DNA of 64,000 nt from Burkholderiaceae bacterium (GCA_023954045.1 JAMLIR010000007.1:1-64000); one strand, 5' to 3'. Positions 45,261 to 54,219 are shown, counted from the stretch's first letter. The notes: generated by a model from the sequence alone, not told the origin. A program made the numbers and translations.

Positions 45261-46697
45261 ATGTCTCGCCTGGTGGTCGTGTCCAATCGCGTCGCCGATC
45301 CGCGCAAGCCCGCTGCGGGCGGACTGGCAGTCGCGCTCGGCGAGGCCTTGCAGGCGACCGGCGGCCTGTGGTTCGGCTGGAGCGGCGCGATCGTCGAGGA
45401 CGGCACGCCCGGTGAAGGCGAACTTCACCTGCAGCAGGCCGGACCGGTGACACTGGCGACGGTCGACCTTTGCCGCGAGGATCACGACACCTACTACGCG
45501 GGCTACAGCAACGGCGTGCTCTGGCCGGTGTTCCACTACCGGCTCGACCTCGCGGACTTCGACGGCCACTACGTCGACGGCTACCGGCGCGTGAACCAGC
45601 TGTTCGCGCGGCGGCTGCTGCCGCTGCTGCGGCCCGACGACATCGTCTGGGTGCACGACTACCACCTGATTCCGCTGGCGTCGGAATTGCGCGCCGCGGG
45701 CTGCTGCCAGCGGATCGGTTTCTTCCTGCACATCCCGATGCCGCCGCCGCCGATCTTCGCGGCGATCCCGCATCACGAATGGCTGATCCGGTCGCTGTTC
45801 GCCTGCGACGTGGTCGGGTTCCAGAGCCGCACGGATCTCGGGCACTTCGCGGGCCATGCGATCGCCGCGGCCGCTGCGACGCCAGTCGGCGACCACGGCC
45901 TCGACGCATACGGCCGTCGACTGCATGCGCAGGCGTTCCCGATCGGCATCGACGTCGACGAATTCGATCGACTCGGCCGCGGCAGGGAAGCGCGCGAGAC
46001 CTACGTGACGACGCGCGACGAATACGCGCGCCGCCGGCTCCTGATCGGCGTGGACCGGCTCGACTACTCGAAGGGCATCCCGCAGCGGATCCGCACGTTC
46101 CGCGAGCTGCTCACGCGCTACCCCGAGAACCGCAACAGCGCGACGCTGATCCAGATCGCGTCGCCCAGCCGTGAAAGCGTCGAGGCCTACGCGGACATCC
46201 GCATCGAGCTCGAGCGGCTGTGCGGCGCGGTAAACGGCGACTTCGGCGAACTCGACTGGATGCCGGTGCGCTACATCCACCGCACGGTCGCGCGGCGCCG
46301 CCTTCCGGGACTCTACCGGGCCGCGCGCGTCGGCGTGATCACGCCGCTGCGCGACGGGATGAACCTGGTCGCCAAGGAATACGTCGCCGCGCAGCAGGCG
46401 TCCGATCCCGGCGTGCTGGTGCTGTCGCAATTCACCGGTGCGGCCGAGCAGCTCGAGGAAGCGCTGCTCGTGAACCCCTACGACACGCGCGGCACCGCCG
46501 ACGCGCTGCAACAGGCGCTCGCGATGCCGCTTGCCGAGCGCCGGGCGCGGCACGATGCACTGCTGCGGCGTATCCGCGAGCACGACGTGCACCGCTGGTA
46601 CGCCGACTTCCTCGGGGCGCTCGACGGCGCGTTCGCCGACCAGGTCAGGCAGCTCACGCTGGAGCGTCGCCAGCGGCGCGCCGTTGCGGGCGCGTGA
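45261..46697 (+). CDS. otsA: Trehalose-6-phosphate synthase
   Basis: GT20 enzyme joining UDP-glucose (or another NDP-glucose) and glucose-6-phosphate to trehalose-6-phosphate. The 478-residue protein starts LVVVSNRVADPRKPAAGGLA and contains WVHDYHLIPL (near 131), FFLHIPMPPP (near 154), GVDRLDYSKGIPQR (near 267) and RDGMNLVAKEYVA (near 366), the donor- and acceptor-binding motifs. The ATG at 45261 follows GAGGAGCGCGCCG; the long same-frame ORF starting at 42741 is a shadow over otsB and the GH15 gene. It ends the operon and overlaps the converging amidotransferase gene by 44 nt. Confidence 0.96.
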   Translation: MSRLVVVSNRVADPRKPAAGGLAVALGEALQATGGLWFGWSGAIVEDGTPGEGELHLQQAGPVTLATVDLCREDHDTYYAGYSNGVLWPVFHYRLDLADFDGHYVDGYRRVNQLFARRLLPLLRPDDIVWVHDYHLIPLASELRAAGCCQRIGFFLHIPMPPPPIFAAIPHHEWLIRSLFACDVVGFQSRTDLGHFAGHAIAAAAATPVGDHGLDAYGRRLHAQAFPIGIDVDEFDRLGRGREARETYVTTRDEYARRRLLIGVDRLDYSKGIPQRIRTFRELLTRYPENRNSATLIQIASPSRESVEAYADIRIELERLCGAVNGDFGELDWMPVRYIHRTVARRRLPGLYRAARVGVITPLRDGMNLVAKEYVAAQQASDPGVLVLSQFTGAAEQLEEALLVNPYDTRGTADALQQALAMPLAERRARHDALLRRIREHDVHRWYADFLGALDGAFADQVRQLTLERRQRRAVAGA

Positions 46698-47370
46698 GGT
46701 AGTCGAGCAGTTCGACCATCACGTCGTTGGTGCGCCGGCAGGCCGACGCCGGCACGGCGCGGATCGCCGCCTCGGACTGGACGAACGCAGCCTCGACGAG
46801 CTCGCTGCTGTCGGCGTCGATCATCGCGGCGAGGCTCTGCGGCGTCGTCTCGAGGTGGAACTGCACGCCGACGACGTTCGCCCCCAGCTGGAACGCCTGG
46901 TTCAGGCAGCCGTCGCTCGAGGCCAGGCGCACCGCGCCGGGCGGCAGCTCGAAGGTCTCGCCGTGCCAGTGGAACGCGAGCAGCCGGTCGGGGAAGCGGA
47001 ACGCGTCGGGCGCCGGCGTCGAGCGCACGTCGAACCAGCCGATCTCCTTCCGGGCGTTCGTCCGCACCCGGGCCCCTAGCGCGCTGGCGATCAGTTGCGC
47101 GCCCAGGCACACGCCGAGCACCGCGACGCCCGCACCGATCGCGTCGCGCAGGAATTGCTTCTCGGCCTTCAGCCAGGGAAGCGCCGCCTCGTCGTTGACG
47201 CTCATCGGCCCGCCCATCGCGATCACGAGGTCGAGCCCGCGGACCCCGGGCAGCGCGTGCCCCGGCTCGTGAAAGCGCGTGAAGCGGACGTCGGCGCCGC
47301 GCGACTCGAGCCAGCCCTCGATGCTGCCGAGACCCTCGAACGGCACGTGCTCCAGGACCTGGACCCGCAT
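46654..47370 (-). CDS. Class I glutamine amidotransferase-like protein
   Basis: A 238-residue protein of the GMP-synthase-like GATase1 family. The catalytic triad is visible: Cys88 in GVCLGAQ, and His172 and Glu174 in VGVQFHLE. It also has IAMGGPMSVND near 50. Stand-alone members transfer or hydrolyse amide or gamma-glutamyl groups; the physiological substrate is unknown, and no synthetase domain or partner is adjacent. The ATG at 47370 fits the family N-terminus (MRVQVLEHVPFEGLGSIEGW). It converges with otsA with a 44-nt overlap and is 23 nt downstream of the hsp20 pair. Confidence 0.9.
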   Translation of the reverse strand: MRVQVLEHVPFEGLGSIEGWLESRGADVRFTRFHEPGHALPGVRGLDLVIAMGGPMSVNDEAALPWLKAEKQFLRDAIGAGVAVLGVCLGAQLIASALGARVRTNARKEIGWFDVRSTPAPDAFRFPDRLLAFHWHGETFELPPGAVRLASSDGCLNQAFQLGANVVGVQFHLETTPQSLAAMIDADSSELVEAAFVQSEAAIRAVPASACRRTNDVMVELLDYLTRPQRRAAGDAPA

Positions 47371-47393
47371 CGCGCGGCTCCCGGCGCGCCGGC

Positions 47394-47774
47394 TCAGCCG
47401 GCCCGCACTTCGATCCGCTTCGGCTGCGCGTGCGCGGCCTTCGGGATGCGAAGCTTCAGCACGCCGTGATTCAGCTCCGCGGCGACCTTCTCGACGTCGA
47501 GCTCCTTCGACAGCGTGAATGCGCGCCGATAGCGCGGCAGACTCACTTCGGCGTGCGTCGCTTCCGTACCCTCCGGCACCTGCAACGCGACCTCGCCTTC
47601 GATGGTGAGCGTGCCGGCCTCGATCTGCAGGTTCAGCTTCTCTTTCGGCACGCCCGGCAGGTCGGCGTACAACGTGATGCCCGACGCGTCCTCGACGACG
47701 TCGACCGCCGGCAGCAGCGTCGCCTCGCTACGCGGCTCTCCGGCCTTCCTGGCGACTGCGGTGTTCTCGCTCAT
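47394..47774 (-). CDS. Hsp20/alpha-crystallin small heat-shock protein (second copy)
   Basis: ATP-independent chaperone that holds unfolding proteins. The 126-residue protein has an alpha-crystallin domain (about 20-115: VVEDASGITLYADLPGVPKE, LTIEGEV, YRRAFTLSKELDVEKV) and the GVLKLRIPK motif near the end. A canonical C-terminal I-x-I/V is seen as KRIEVRAG. The ATG at 47774 is 17 nt after the first hsp20 stop. It belongs to the group often called class B. Paired sHsps commonly form mixed oligomers. Confidence 0.93.
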   Translation of the reverse strand: MSENTAVARKAGEPRSEATLLPAVDVVEDASGITLYADLPGVPKEKLNLQIEAGTLTIEGEVALQVPEGTEATHAEVSLPRYRRAFTLSKELDVEKVAAELNHGVLKLRIPKAAHAQPKRIEVRAG

Positions 47775-47791
47775 GTTCGGCTCCCCGGCTC

Positions 47792-48229
47792 TCACTGGAT
47801 GTCGATGCGACGCGGCCGCGCGGCCTCGCGCCGTTGCAGGCTGATGTGCAGCACGCCGTCGATGTAGCGCGCCTGGACCGCGTCGGGGTCGATGTCGTCG
47901 GGCAGCGTCACCACGCGGCGGAACCGTCCGGCGAAACGCTCGTCGATGTGCACCGTGGCCTTCGCCTCGCGCCCGGGCAGGTCGCTGCGGCGCTCGCCGG
48001 CAATCGTCATCACGCCCTTCTCGATCTGCACGTCGATGCTCGCCGGATCGAGGCCCGGCGCGAAGGCGTAGACCTCGAGCGAGGCCGGCGTGCTGCCGAC
48101 GTTGATCGCCGGAAAGCCGCCGCGGCCAAGCCCGCGGATGCTCGGCGACAGCTCGAACGCCTGCTGCACCTCGCGCTGCAGGCGGTCCAGTTCCGCGAAC
48201 AGGTCGCGGGGAAACAGGGATCGGTACAT
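47792..48229 (-). CDS. Hsp20/alpha-crystallin small heat-shock protein (first copy)
   Basis: A 145-residue small heat-shock protein: N-terminal MYRSLFPRDLFAELDRLQRE helix, alpha-crystallin domain about 38-135 (LEVYAFAPGLDPASIDVQIE, FRRVVTLPDDIDPDAVQARY) and GVLHISLQR, ending in an I-x-I-type IDIQ. The ATG at 48229 has a GGGAGTG ribosome site; a start at 48316 would add 29 residues reading back through the promoter. It is transcribed from a heat-shock-type promoter and precedes a second hsp20 gene by 17 nt. Confidence 0.93.
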   Translation of the reverse strand: MYRSLFPRDLFAELDRLQREVQQAFELSPSIRGLGRGGFPAINVGSTPASLEVYAFAPGLDPASIDVQIEKGVMTIAGERRSDLPGREAKATVHIDERFAGRFRRVVTLPDDIDPDAVQARYIDGVLHISLQRREAARPRRIDIQ

Positions 48230-48288
48230 CGCGCACTCCCTCCATGTCGATGGAACCGGGCGTCGCGCTCGCGCGCCCGCGGCAACTG

Positions 48289-48317
48289 ATCTAGGGCCCG
48301 GCGAATTGCATTTCAAG
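48289..48317 (-). promoter_or_regulatory. Sigma32-type heat-shock promoter
   Basis: On the minus strand CTTGAAA (48317-48311), a 14-nt spacer and CCCTAGAT (48296-48289) match the RpoH consensus CTTGAAA-N11-15-CCCCATnT closely. The start site would fall near 48280, about 50 nt before the first hsp20 ATG. Heat induction of the pair is expected. Confidence 0.72.
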
Positions 48318-48433
48318 AGCCCGGACCAGGGCGTTCCGGCGCCTCGTTCATGACAGATTCATGACTAAAAAGCGAAGGTCATTCGGTAATTTGGTTCTTT
48401 TTCCGCACCAATCGGCCCGCTAAGCTCCGGGGT

Positions 48434-49141
48434 ATGGGAACCGCCAGCGCCCGCGCCGCCAACGCCCCCGCCCCGATCCGGGCGGTGGTCTTCGACGCCT
48501 ACGGCACCCTGTTCGACGTGCATTCGGTGGCCAGTCTGGCCGAGCAGCTGTTTCCGGGCAAGGGCGACGCGCTGTCGCAACTGTGGCGCCAGAAGCAGCT
48601 CGAGTACTCGTGGTTGCGCGCGATGTCGGAGCGCTACAAGCCGTTCTGGGACGTCACCCGCGACGCGCTGCGCTTCGCGGCCGCCCGCCTGGGCCTGCCG
48701 CTGGGGACCGAGCAGGAGGTGCGGCTGATGAACCAGTACGCCAGCCTGTCGGCGTTCCCCGAAAACCGTTCCGCGCTGCGCGCGCTGAAGGCGGCCGGGC
48801 TGCCGCTGGCAATCCTGAGCAACGGCAACCGCGAGATGATCGAGGTCTCGGTGCGCAGCGCCGGGATGACGGGGCTGTTCGACCACCTGCTGTCCTCGCA
48901 GGACGTCGCGACCTTCAAGACCACCGCGGCGATCTACGCGCTCGCTCCGTCGGCCTTCGGGTGCCGCGCGCGCGAGATCCTGTTCGTCTCCTCGAACTGC
49001 TGGGACGCGATCGGCGCGCGCTGGTACGGCTATACCAGCTTCTGGATCAATCGCGCCGGCGCGCCGCTCGAGCAGCTCGACACCGAACCCGACCACACCG
49101 GAAGCCTGCTCACCGACGTGCTCGCGGTCGCGCTGCGCTGA
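48434..49141 (+). CDS. Haloacid dehalogenase type II
   Basis: HAD-superfamily enzyme related to L-2-haloacid dehalogenases. The 235-residue protein has the nucleophile motif VVFDAYGTLFDVHSV (Asp21), AILSNGNREM near 131 and LFVSSNCWDAIGARWYGY near 180, strongly dehalogenase-like. The Lys motif is FKTTAAIY where true enzymes read KPDPRVY, so the Lys is kept but the Pro/Asp context is not. It may therefore be a phosphatase or other HAD relative. The ATG at 48434 follows a weak GGGG site. It is divergent from the hsp20 genes. No other halo-acid genes are near. Confidence 0.87.
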   Translation: MGTASARAANAPAPIRAVVFDAYGTLFDVHSVASLAEQLFPGKGDALSQLWRQKQLEYSWLRAMSERYKPFWDVTRDALRFAAARLGLPLGTEQEVRLMNQYASLSAFPENRSALRALKAAGLPLAILSNGNREMIEVSVRSAGMTGLFDHLLSSQDVATFKTTAAIYALAPSAFGCRAREILFVSSNCWDAIGARWYGYTSFWINRAGAPLEQLDTEPDHTGSLLTDVLAVALR

Positions 49142-49216
49142 GTCACCGCGTCCGGGCGACCCGACCTCATTTCGCCAATCCATTACGATCCCCGCAATTT
49201 CCCCGGAGACGATCCC

Positions 49217-51385
49217 ATGACCGAGCGCATCGAGAAATTCGGCCTGCAGGTGGCCCGCAGCCTCCACGACATGATCGAGCGCGAGGCGCTTCCGGGAACC
49301 GGCGTGTCGTCCGACCAGTTCTGGAAGGGGTTGTCGGATCTCGTGCACGAAAAGGGCCCGAAGAACCGCGCGCTGCTCGCGAAGCGCGACGCGCTGCAGG
49401 CGAGCATCGACGCCTGGCATCGCGAACGCCGCGGCCAGCCGCACGACGCAGCCGCCTACACCGAGTTCCTGTCCGCGATCGGCTACCTGGTGCCCGAGGG
49501 CGCCGACTTCGCCGTCGAGACCGCCAACGTCGACCCGGAGATCGCAATCGTCCCGGGCCCGCAGCTCGTGGTGCCGGTGATGAACGCCCGCTACGCGCTG
49601 AACGCGGCCAACGCCCGCTGGGGCAGCCTCTACGACGCGCTGTACGGCACGGACGCGATGGGCGACGCGCCGCAGCCGGGCGGCTACGACCCGGCGCGCG
49701 GCGCGCGCGTGATCGCGTGGGCGAAGGCGTTCCTCGACGAGGTCGCGCCACTGGCCGGTGCGCGCCACGCCGACGTCACCGCGTACCGGGTGGCCTCCGG
49801 CGCGCTGGTCGCCGACACGCCGTCGGGCGAGAAGCGCCTGGCCGAGGCCTCGCGATTCGCCGGCTATCGCGGCGAGCCGGGCTCGCCGTCGGCGATCCTG
49901 CTCGTCAACCACCGCCTTCACGTCGAGATCCGCATCGACCGGGGCCACCCGATCGGCAAGACCGATCGCGCCGGCGTCGCCGACGTGCTGATGGAGGCCG
50001 CGATGACGACGATCATGGACTGCGAGGACTCGGTCGCGGCAGTCGACGCCGAGGACAAGGCGCTCGCCTACCGCAACTGGCTGGGACTGATGCGCGGCGA
50101 CCTGGTCGAGACGGTCACGAAGGGCGGAGGCAGCTTCGAGCGCAAGCTCAACGCCGACCGCGACTACGTCGCTCCCGACGGCAAGCCGCTGACGCTCAAG
50201 GGGCGCTCCCTGATGCTGGTGCGCAACGTCGGCCACCTGATGACCAACCCCGCGGTGCTGGACCGCAACGGCCAGGAGGCCTACGAAGGGCTGCTCGACG
50301 CGATGTGCACCGTGCTGATCGCGCTGCACGACCTGCGCAAGCAGGGCGGCGCGCGCAATTCGACGACCGGCTCGATCTACGTCGTCAAGCCGAAGATGCA
50401 CGGGCCCGACGAGGTGGCGTTCGCCGACGAGATCTTCACGCACGTCGAGCGCGCGCTCGGCCTGCCGGCCGACACGGTCAAGCTGGGGATCATGGACGAG
50501 GAGCGCCGCACCACGGTCAACCTGAAGGAGTGCATCCGCGCCGCGAAGCGCCGGGTCGCCTTCATCAACACCGGCTTCCTCGACCGCACCGGCGACGAGA
50601 TCCACACGTCGATGGAGGCCGGCCCGATGGTCCGCAAGGCCGACATGAAGTCGCAGCCGTGGATCCTCGCCTACGAACTCTGGAACGTCGACAACGGCCT
50701 TGCGTGCGGGCTGGCCGGCCGCGCGCAGATCGGCAAGGGCATGTGGGCGATGCCGGACCTGATGGCCGCGATGCTCGAGCAGAAGATCGGCCATCCGCAG
50801 GCCGGCGCCAACTGCGCCTGGGTGCCCAGCCCCACCGCGGCGACGCTGCACGCGACGCACTATCACAAGGTCGACGTGCTGGCCCGGCAGGCCGAGATCG
50901 CGCGCGGCGGACCGCGCGCGAAGCTCGCCGACATCCTGACGATCCCGGTGGCGAAGAGCCCGGCCTGGTCCGACGCCGAGATCACCGCCGAGGTTGAGAA
51001 CAACGCGCAGGGCATCCTCGGCTACGTCGTGCGCTGGATCGACCAGGGCGTCGGCTGCTCGAAGGTGCCCGACATCAACAACGTGGGCCTGATGGAGGAC
51101 CGCGCGACCTGCCGGATCTCCTCGCAGCACATCGCCAACTGGCTGCACCACGGCGTCGTGTCGAAGGAACGGGTGATGGACGTGATGAGGCGGATGGCGG
51201 CGGTGGTCGACCGCCAGAATGCCGGCGATCCGTTCTACCGCCCGATGGCGCCTGGCTTCGACGGCGTGGCGTTCAAGGCGGCCTGCGACCTGGTCTTCGA
51301 AGGCACCAGGCAGCCCTCGGGCTACACGGAGCCGGTCCTGCACCGGCGCCGCCTCGAGCTGAAGGCCGCCTCACGGCATCGCTGA
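49217..51385 (+). CDS. glcB: Malate synthase G
   Basis: Condenses glyoxylate and acetyl-CoA to malate in glyoxylate and glycolate metabolism. The 722-residue monomeric isoform G is identified by length and by motifs [39 protein letters not shown] (near 262), [29 protein letters not shown], and the C-terminal [20 protein letters not shown]. The ATG at 49217 follows CCCCGGAGACGATCCC, a good ribosome site. It is monocistronic between the HAD gene and a convergent hydrolase. No isocitrate lyase or glc operon is visible here. Confidence 0.97.
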   Translation: MTERIEKFGLQVARSLHDMIEREALPGTGVSSDQFWKGLSDLVHEKGPKNRALLAKRDALQASIDAWHRERRGQPHDAAAYTEFLSAIGYLVPEGADFAVETANVDPEIAIVPGPQLVVPVMNARYALNAANARWGSLYDALYGTDAMGDAPQPGGYDPARGARVIAWAKAFLDEVAPLAGARHADVTAYRVASGALVADTPSGEKRLAEASRFAGYRGEPGSPSAILLVNHRLHVEIRIDRGHPIGKTDRAGVADVLMEAAMTTIMDCEDSVAAVDAEDKALAYRNWLGLMRGDLVETVTKGGGSFERKLNADRDYVAPDGKPLTLKGRSLMLVRNVGHLMTNPAVLDRNGQEAYEGLLDAMCTVLIALHDLRKQGGARNSTTGSIYVVKPKMHGPDEVAFADEIFTHVERALGLPADTVKLGIMDEERRTTVNLKECIRAAKRRVAFINTGFLDRTGDEIHTSMEAGPMVRKADMKSQPWILAYELWNVDNGLACGLAGRAQIGKGMWAMPDLMAAMLEQKIGHPQAGANCAWVPSPTAATLHATHYHKVDVLARQAEIARGGPRAKLADILTIPVAKSPAWSDAEITAEVENNAQGILGYVVRWIDQGVGCSKVPDINNVGLMEDRATCRISSQHIANWLHHGVVSKERVMDVMRRMAAVVDRQNAGDPFYRPMAPGFDGVAFKAACDLVFEGTRQPSGYTEPVLHRRRLELKAASRHR

Positions 51386-51390
51386 GCGCG

Positions 51391-52047
51391 TCAGCCCATC
51401 CGGTCGCCGAACCAGTCGGCGGCGTGCCGCGCCACCTGCTCGAGCGTTCCCGGCTCCTCGAACAGGTGCGTGGCGCCGGGCACGATCACCAGCTTCGTCT
51501 CGCAGCGCATTCGCGCCATCGCCTTGCGGTTGAGCTCGATCACCACGTCGTCCTCGCCGCCGACGATCAGCAGCGTGGGCGCGCTGACCGCCTCGAGCAG
51601 GCCCGCCGCGGCGAGGTCCGGTCGCCCGCCGCGCGAGACGACCGCGGCGACGCGCGCCCCCTGCTTCGCAGCGGCCTCGAGCGCGGCCGCCGCGCCGGTG
51701 CTGGCGCCGAAGTAGCCGAGCGGCAGCGCCCGCAAGTCGGGCCGCCGCTCGACCCAGGCGGCCGCGAGCAGCAGCCGCGAGGTGAGCAGCGCGATGTCGA
51801 AGCGCGCCGCGCGGTCGCGATCCTCGTCCGGGGTCAGCAGGTCGAACAGCAGCGTTGCGATGCCCGCGCGCTGCAGCACTTCGGCGACGTAGGTGTTGCG
51901 CGGCGAGAGCCGGCTGCTGCCGCTGCCGTGCGCGAAGGCCACCAGCCCGCGCGCGGGTTCGGGCAGCGACAGCGTGCCCGGCAAGCTGCGGTCGCCCCGC
52001 CCGGGCGCGCGCCCGGCCAGTTCGATCTCGATCGGCACGATCTTCAT
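51391..52047 (-). CDS. Alpha/beta hydrolase, dienelactone hydrolase-like
   Basis: A 218-residue alpha/beta hydrolase. Nucleophile elbow GASTG (Ser near 116, in YFGASTGAAAALEAA), acid residue in IVGGEDDVV (near 170) and catalytic His in PGATHLFEEPG (near 198) make a full Ser-Asp-His triad; no lid domain is evident. This type is often found alone or fused to phosphoribosyltransferases. The substrate is not known, and the name dienelactone hydrolase describes the fold only. It converges tightly with glcB (6 bp apart) and lies 54 nt after the DapA-family gene on the same strand. Confidence 0.86.
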   Translation of the reverse strand: MKIVPIEIELAGRAPGRGDRSLPGTLSLPEPARGLVAFAHGSGSSRLSPRNTYVAEVLQRAGIATLLFDLLTPDEDRDRAARFDIALLTSRLLLAAAWVERRPDLRALPLGYFGASTGAAAALEAAAKQGARVAAVVSRGGRPDLAAAGLLEAVSAPTLLIVGGEDDVVIELNRKAMARMRCETKLVIVPGATHLFEEPGTLEQVARHAADWFGDRMG

Positions 52048-52101
52048 CGCCCCTCCCCGGGCCCGTCGCGCCGCCGGCGGCGGGCAGGCGGGCCGCTCGT
52101 G

Positions 52102-53031
52102 CTATGCGCCGACGATTGCCGCGACGTCGATCGGCTGCCGGACGTCCACGCCCGGCATGACGAACTCGAGCAGCCCGGTCAGCTGCGCGGCGCTGCCCGC
52201 CGCGAGCGCCGCACCGGGGTGCCGGACGATGCCGCCGGCGATCAGCCCCCTGCGCCGCAGGATCTCCTTGCGCACCGCCACGCCCGGTTGCTGCTCGAAG
52301 ACGATCAGCGGCAGGAAGTGCGCCCAGATCCGCCGCGCCAGCGCGCGATCGCCGCGACGCCAGGCCGCGAGATGCGCCTGCAGCACCTCGGGAAAAGCGA
52401 AGCCCGTGTTGTAGCCGCTCGACCCCTTCTCGAGGTCGAACTGCCCGTAGAGCGCGCCGAGCCCGGTGAGCATCGGCACCCGCCTCGGCAGCGCCGCCGA
52501 CAGCGCCTCGATCTTCGCCGCCGAAGGCACCGCCTCGGCCTTGATGCACGCGATGCCGGGGTTTTCGCCGACGATGCGTGCGATCGCTGCCACGCTCATG
52601 TGCACCCCGGTCGACGCGGGGTGGTCCTGCAACACGACGGGCAGCGTGACCCCGGCGCAGACGCGTGCGTAGTAGTCAGCCACGCGCGGCTCGCTCGGGA
52701 CCGGCTCGGCCGACGGCGCGACCATCAGCGCGTCGGCGCCCAGCGACGCGGCCATCGCGCCCAGTTCGATCGTCGCGTGGGTACCCGGGTGCGAGACGCC
52801 GACGATCACCGCCATGCGTCCGCGCGCGCTCTCGACCGCGACGCGGACGACGTTCTCGCGTTCGCGGTCGCTCATCCGGTTGGCCTCGCCGAGCACGCCG
52901 AGCACGGTGACGCCTTCGACGCCGAGGCCGGCCACGAACCCGAGCATCGCGCGCAGCGAGGCCTCGTCGACGCTCTCGTCGTCGCGGAACGGTGTCGCCA
53001 GAATCGGAAAAACGCCGGTAAAATCGGTCAT
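52102..53031 (-). CDS. DapA/dihydrodipicolinate synthase family aldolase-lyase
   Basis: A 309-residue TIM-barrel class I aldolase. The Schiff-base lysine is present in ACIKAEAVPS (near 167), but the catalytic-tyrosine segment that reads YNVP in true DapA is QDHP here, so it is a family member with a different substrate, perhaps a keto-acid or sugar-acid lyase. The N-terminus (MTDFTGVFPILATPFRDDES) and VLGVLGEANRMSDRERENVV are typical. The ATG at 53031 is chosen over 53058. Linked genes give no clear pathway. Confidence 0.88.
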   Translation of the reverse strand: MTDFTGVFPILATPFRDDESVDEASLRAMLGFVAGLGVEGVTVLGVLGEANRMSDRERENVVRVAVESARGRMAVIVGVSHPGTHATIELGAMAASLGADALMVAPSAEPVPSEPRVADYYARVCAGVTLPVVLQDHPASTGVHMSVAAIARIVGENPGIACIKAEAVPSAAKIEALSAALPRRVPMLTGLGALYGQFDLEKGSSGYNTGFAFPEVLQAHLAAWRRGDRALARRIWAHFLPLIVFEQQPGVAVRKEILRRRGLIAGGIVRHPGAALAAGSAAQLTGLLEFVMPGVDVRQPIDVAAIVGA

Positions 53032-53067
53032 CGTCGCTCTTTTTCGCTCAAACGGCACGTAACCCGC

Positions 53068-53574
53068 TCAACCGAGACCTTCGTCCGCCGCGACGCCCGG
53101 CCGGTAGACCTCGTAGACCAGCACCGGGACGCCGAGGTCCCCGAGGTGCTGCCGGACGAGCGGTTCGACGTCGGTCCAGGCCAGCCCCCCGACGCCAGTG
53201 GCGAGCCGCGGCAGTGCGAGGCTGCGCACCCCTTCGTCGCGTACGTAGCGCGCAAGCGCCTTCAGCGCGCGACCGACGTTCTCGAGCGTCGCCTTGCCGG
53301 GCCTGGCGGCAGCACCGCCGCGGAGCATGTCCTGCGTGAGCAGGTTGACGATGCGGCGCGTCTGGCCGTCGGCGTCGACGCCGGACCAGGCCCAGATCTG
53401 CCCGGGCTCGAGCGGCTTGTCGTGGGTGGCGTGGCGATAGTCGCGCACCATCGACGGCCAGCGCTCGCGCAGGGCCAGCGCGAGGCCGGTGTCGAAATGG
53501 TCGTGCGGGGCAATGCCATGGGCAATCACCTGCGCCCTGGACAGCAGGATATCGCCTTCGATTTTGCGGATCAC
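53068..53574 (-). CDS. Macro-domain protein
   Basis: A 168-residue stand-alone macro domain, of the class that binds ADP-ribose or removes it from proteins or phosphate. Visible features: IEGDILLSRAQVIAHGIAPH at the N-terminus, where the usual Asp-Ile binding motif is GDIL, then LALPRLATGVGGLAWTDV near 117, the phosphate loop. The class resembles Poa1p/DarG-like hydrolases; no toxin partner such as DarT is adjacent. The ATG at 53574 fits the fold. It is divergent from the DsrC paralogue across 247 bp. Confidence 0.84.
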   Translation of the reverse strand: MIRKIEGDILLSRAQVIAHGIAPHDHFDTGLALALRERWPSMVRDYRHATHDKPLEPGQIWAWSGVDADGQTRRIVNLLTQDMLRGGAAARPGKATLENVGRALKALARYVRDEGVRSLALPRLATGVGGLAWTDVEPLVRQHLGDLGVPVLVYEVYRPGVAADEGLG

Positions 53575-53740
53575 TTCCTGGTTCCTTCGATCATGGGTCG
53601 ATTCGACGCGGTCGACCGGTGCGACCGCGGGTCGCTACCATACCCGCATTCCGCGATCGCCTCGTGACGCCGGTCAATCGCGGGGCGGCGCGCGCCGCTT
53701 CCGGGCCCGGCCGCGGCCTGCCCCGATGGGGCACGCGGGA

Positions 53741-53756
53741 TACGTCTTAAGGGGTA
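53741..53756. promoter_or_regulatory. Dyad upstream of the DsrC paralogue
   Basis: TACGTCT-TA-AGGGGTA is an imperfect 7-2-7 dyad 65 nt before the DsrC-paralogue ATG; its right arm, TACCCCT on the other strand, fits the NarL-type heptamer TACYYMT. A separate hairpin TGCCCC-GAT-GGGGCA lies at 53719-53733. A similar TACCC/GGGTA dyad stands before dsrA. Function is speculative. Confidence 0.35.
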
Positions 53757-53821
53757 TGCGCCAGCATCCTTATGCGGCTACGATTGGGGTGGTCCGGCGC
53801 GACGAGAACAAGGAGACACGG

Positions 53822-54160
53822 ATGTCCGAAACGACGCAGAACGCAGGGGTGCGCACCGACGAAGAGGGGTACCTGGTCGATCCCGGCGACTGGACGCCGG
53901 AGCTGGCCGAGTGGCTGGCGGGGCGCGAGGGCGTCGCGCTCACCGACGAGCATTGGGCGGTGCTTCGCTTCATGCGCGAGTACTACGACGACCACCAGAT
54001 TCCGGCCGATGCGCGCTTCGTGATCCGCTTTCTCGCGAGGGAGCGCGGCAAGGGCGACGAGGCCCGCGACGCGCTGTTCGCGCTGTTCCCCTACGGCTAC
54101 GTGAAGCAGGCCTGCAAGATCGCCGGGATGCGCAAGCCGCGCGTCTGGAGCACCGGCTAG
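53822..54160 (+). CDS. DsrC/TusE-family protein lacking the terminal cysteine
   Basis: A 112-residue paralogue of DsrC. The fold motifs are kept: DEEGYLVDPGDWTPELAEWL, LTDEHWAVLRFMREYYDDHQ and LFPYGYVKQACKIAGM. True DsrC has two C-terminal cysteines, one in QAC and a penultimate one. Here Cys98 in QAC is present but the tail ends RVWSTG, with no terminal Cys. It therefore cannot form the DsrC trisulfide. It is neither TusE (which keeps only the terminal Cys) nor a full DsrC, and may be a regulator or single-cysteine carrier. It is separated from the dsr operon by the minus-strand sulfur operon. The ATG follows AAGGAGACACGG. Confidence 0.88.
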   Translation: MSETTQNAGVRTDEEGYLVDPGDWTPELAEWLAGREGVALTDEHWAVLRFMREYYDDHQIPADARFVIRFLARERGKGDEARDALFALFPYGYVKQACKIAGMRKPRVWSTG

Positions 54161-54219
54161 GCGGGCTGCGCGACGCGCGCGGCCGGCCCCATTCGGGCGG
54201 CGCGCGGCGCGCCGGGCCG

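Noticed and set aside
48434-49141. Confident L-2-haloacid dehalogenase call
   Set aside because: The KPDP-type motif is altered to KTTA and no halo-acid context is present, so only the family is stated.
53068-53574. DarTG-type toxin-antitoxin system
   Set aside because: The macro-domain protein resembles DarG's domain only in fold; no DarT-like toxin gene is adjacent.
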